Source: an uncultured Eubacterium sp.
GTDB lineage: Bacteria; Bacillota; Clostridia; Oscillospirales; Acutalibacteraceae
Reading direction: 5' to 3'
NCBI GenBank assembly: GCA_900542875.1
Contig: UQPH01000055.1
Coordinates: forward strand, 1 to 5,996
Length of the DNA: 5,996 nucleotides
In this document: positions 5,657 through 5,996 of the stretch, piece after piece
Layout: the number at the start of each line of letters is the position of its first letter
Numbering within the stretch: the stretch's first letter is position 1
Notes under the pieces: generated by a model
What the model was told of the DNA's origin: nothing
The model's database searches: none
The model's input: only the letters and a program-made list of their open reading frames with translations
Program-made: the position numbers and the translations under genes

Positions 5657-5731
5657 TGGCTGGGGAGGCGGGATTTGAACCCACGCATGACGGAGTCAAA
5701 GTCCGTTGCCTTACCGCTTGGCTACTCCCCA
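5657..5731 (-). tRNA. tRNA-Gln(UUG)
   Basis: This is a 75-nt gene with encoded CCA. The acceptor stem starts with T1-A72 (TGGGGAG with CTCCCCA), as is usual for bacterial tRNA-Gln, and the discriminator is G73. The D stem is the short GCC/GGC form. The anticodon loop CTTTGAC reads UUG (5697-5699) within ACGGA/TCCGT. Its U34 is another MnmA substrate. A 9-nt gap separates it from tRNA-His. Confidence 0.97.
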
Positions 5732-5740
5732 TCAAAAAAA

Positions 5741-5818
5741 TGGGGTGGGATATCAGAGTCGAACTGATGACCTCCAGTGCCACAAACTGGCGCCCTAACC
5801 AACTAGGCCAATCCCACC
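5741..5818 (-). tRNA. tRNA-His(GUG)
   Basis: The acceptor stem GTGGGAT/ATCCCAC is perfect, the discriminator is C73 and CCA is encoded. The base before G1 is a G (5818), so the histidine-specific G-1 that pairs with C73 is genome-encoded, as in most bacteria; it is included in the span. The anticodon loop TTGTGGC reads GUG (5781-5783) within CCAGT/ACTGG. Confidence 0.97.
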
Positions 5819-5841
5819 ATATTAATTGTGACAAAGAATAG

Positions 5842-5918
5842 TGGCGCGCTGTGGGGGACTCGAACCTCCGGCCTACTGCTTAGAAGGCAGTTGCTCTATC
5901 CAGCTGAGCTAACAGCGC
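5842..5918 (-). tRNA. tRNA-Arg(UCU)
   Basis: This is a 77-nt gene with encoded CCA, discriminator G and a perfect GCGCTGT/ACAGCGC acceptor stem. The anticodon loop CTTCTAA reads UCU (5882-5884) within ACTGC/GCAGT, so it decodes AGA and probably AGG. The T stem GGAGG/CCCCC has an A-C mismatch at its middle pair (5867 with 5855). The gaps are 8 nt to tRNA-Gly and 23 nt to tRNA-His. Confidence 0.96.
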
Positions 5919-5926
5919 AAATTTTG

Positions 5927-5996
5927 TGGAGCGGGTGATGGGAATCGAACCCACGCGACCAGCTTGGAAGGCTGGGATTCTACCATTGAACTACAC
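5927..5996 (-). tRNA. tRNA-Gly(UCC), 5' end cut by window edge
   Basis: This is 70 of an expected 74 nt, with encoded CCA and discriminator T. The 3' acceptor strand CACCCGC predicts a 5' strand GCGGGTG, of which only GTG is inside the window, so four bases lie beyond it. The anticodon loop CTTCCAA reads UCC (5966-5968) within a perfect CCAGC/GCTGG stem. The promoter of the tRNA operon must be outside the window. Confidence 0.94.

Noticed and set aside
5631..5834. Minus-strand open frame across the tRNA genes
   Set aside because: It runs through tRNA-Gln and tRNA-His, which explain the sequence fully.
1..5996. Mobile element, CRISPR array, defence or toxin-antitoxin system
   Set aside because: No transposase, integrase, repeat-spacer pattern or tRNA-derived attachment repeat is visible. 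The genes are ordinary core metabolism and the protein genes and tRNAs are co-oriented.

Overview
The window looks like chromosomal core DNA from a low-GC Gram-positive bacterium, most likely a member of the Clostridia. The signs are AT-rich intergenic DNA, strong AGGAG-type ribosome binding sites, a Clostridium-type NifS/NifU pair, a B. subtilis-ThyA-like thymidylate synthase, and CCA-encoding tRNA genes in a tight cluster. Placement below class is not supported by the sequence alone. Every protein gene and tRNA lies on the minus strand, so the window reads from right to left.

From right to left it holds three transcription units. (1) A tRNA operon, Gly(UCC, cut by the window edge)-Arg(UCU)-His(GUG)-Gln(UUG)-Lys(UUU), ends in a strong intrinsic terminator at about 5528-5557. 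A second terminator lies at about 5402-5431. (2) thyA-folA has its own promoter at 5367-5395 and ends at a terminator at 3911-3937. (3) nifS-nifU-nadA-mnmA is driven by a near-consensus promoter (TTGACA, 17 bp, TATATT). That promoter carries two matching CCTA-N9-TAGG inverted repeats, one over the -35 and one in the leader, which look like operators for an Rrf2-type regulator (IscR/CymR). The left edge (1 to about 90) contains no convincing protein gene. It has features suggesting the 3' part of a plus-strand structured RNA, possibly 6S RNA, converging on the end of mnmA across an AU-rich hairpin.

Functionally, ThyA makes dTMP and dihydrofolate, and FolA recycles the dihydrofolate. NifS takes sulfur from cysteine. 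NifU uses it to build Fe-S clusters, which NadA (a [4Fe-4S] quinolinate synthase in NAD synthesis) needs. MnmA uses NifS-derived sulfur to thiolate U34 of tRNA-Lys, tRNA-Gln and tRNA-Glu. The third operon is therefore a sulfur-relay unit that combines donor, scaffold and two clients, and two of the three MnmA substrate tRNAs are encoded in the same window.

I see no mobile element, CRISPR array or unknown multigene system here. The parts most worth a second look are the paired operators upstream of nifS and the structured RNA candidate at the left edge.
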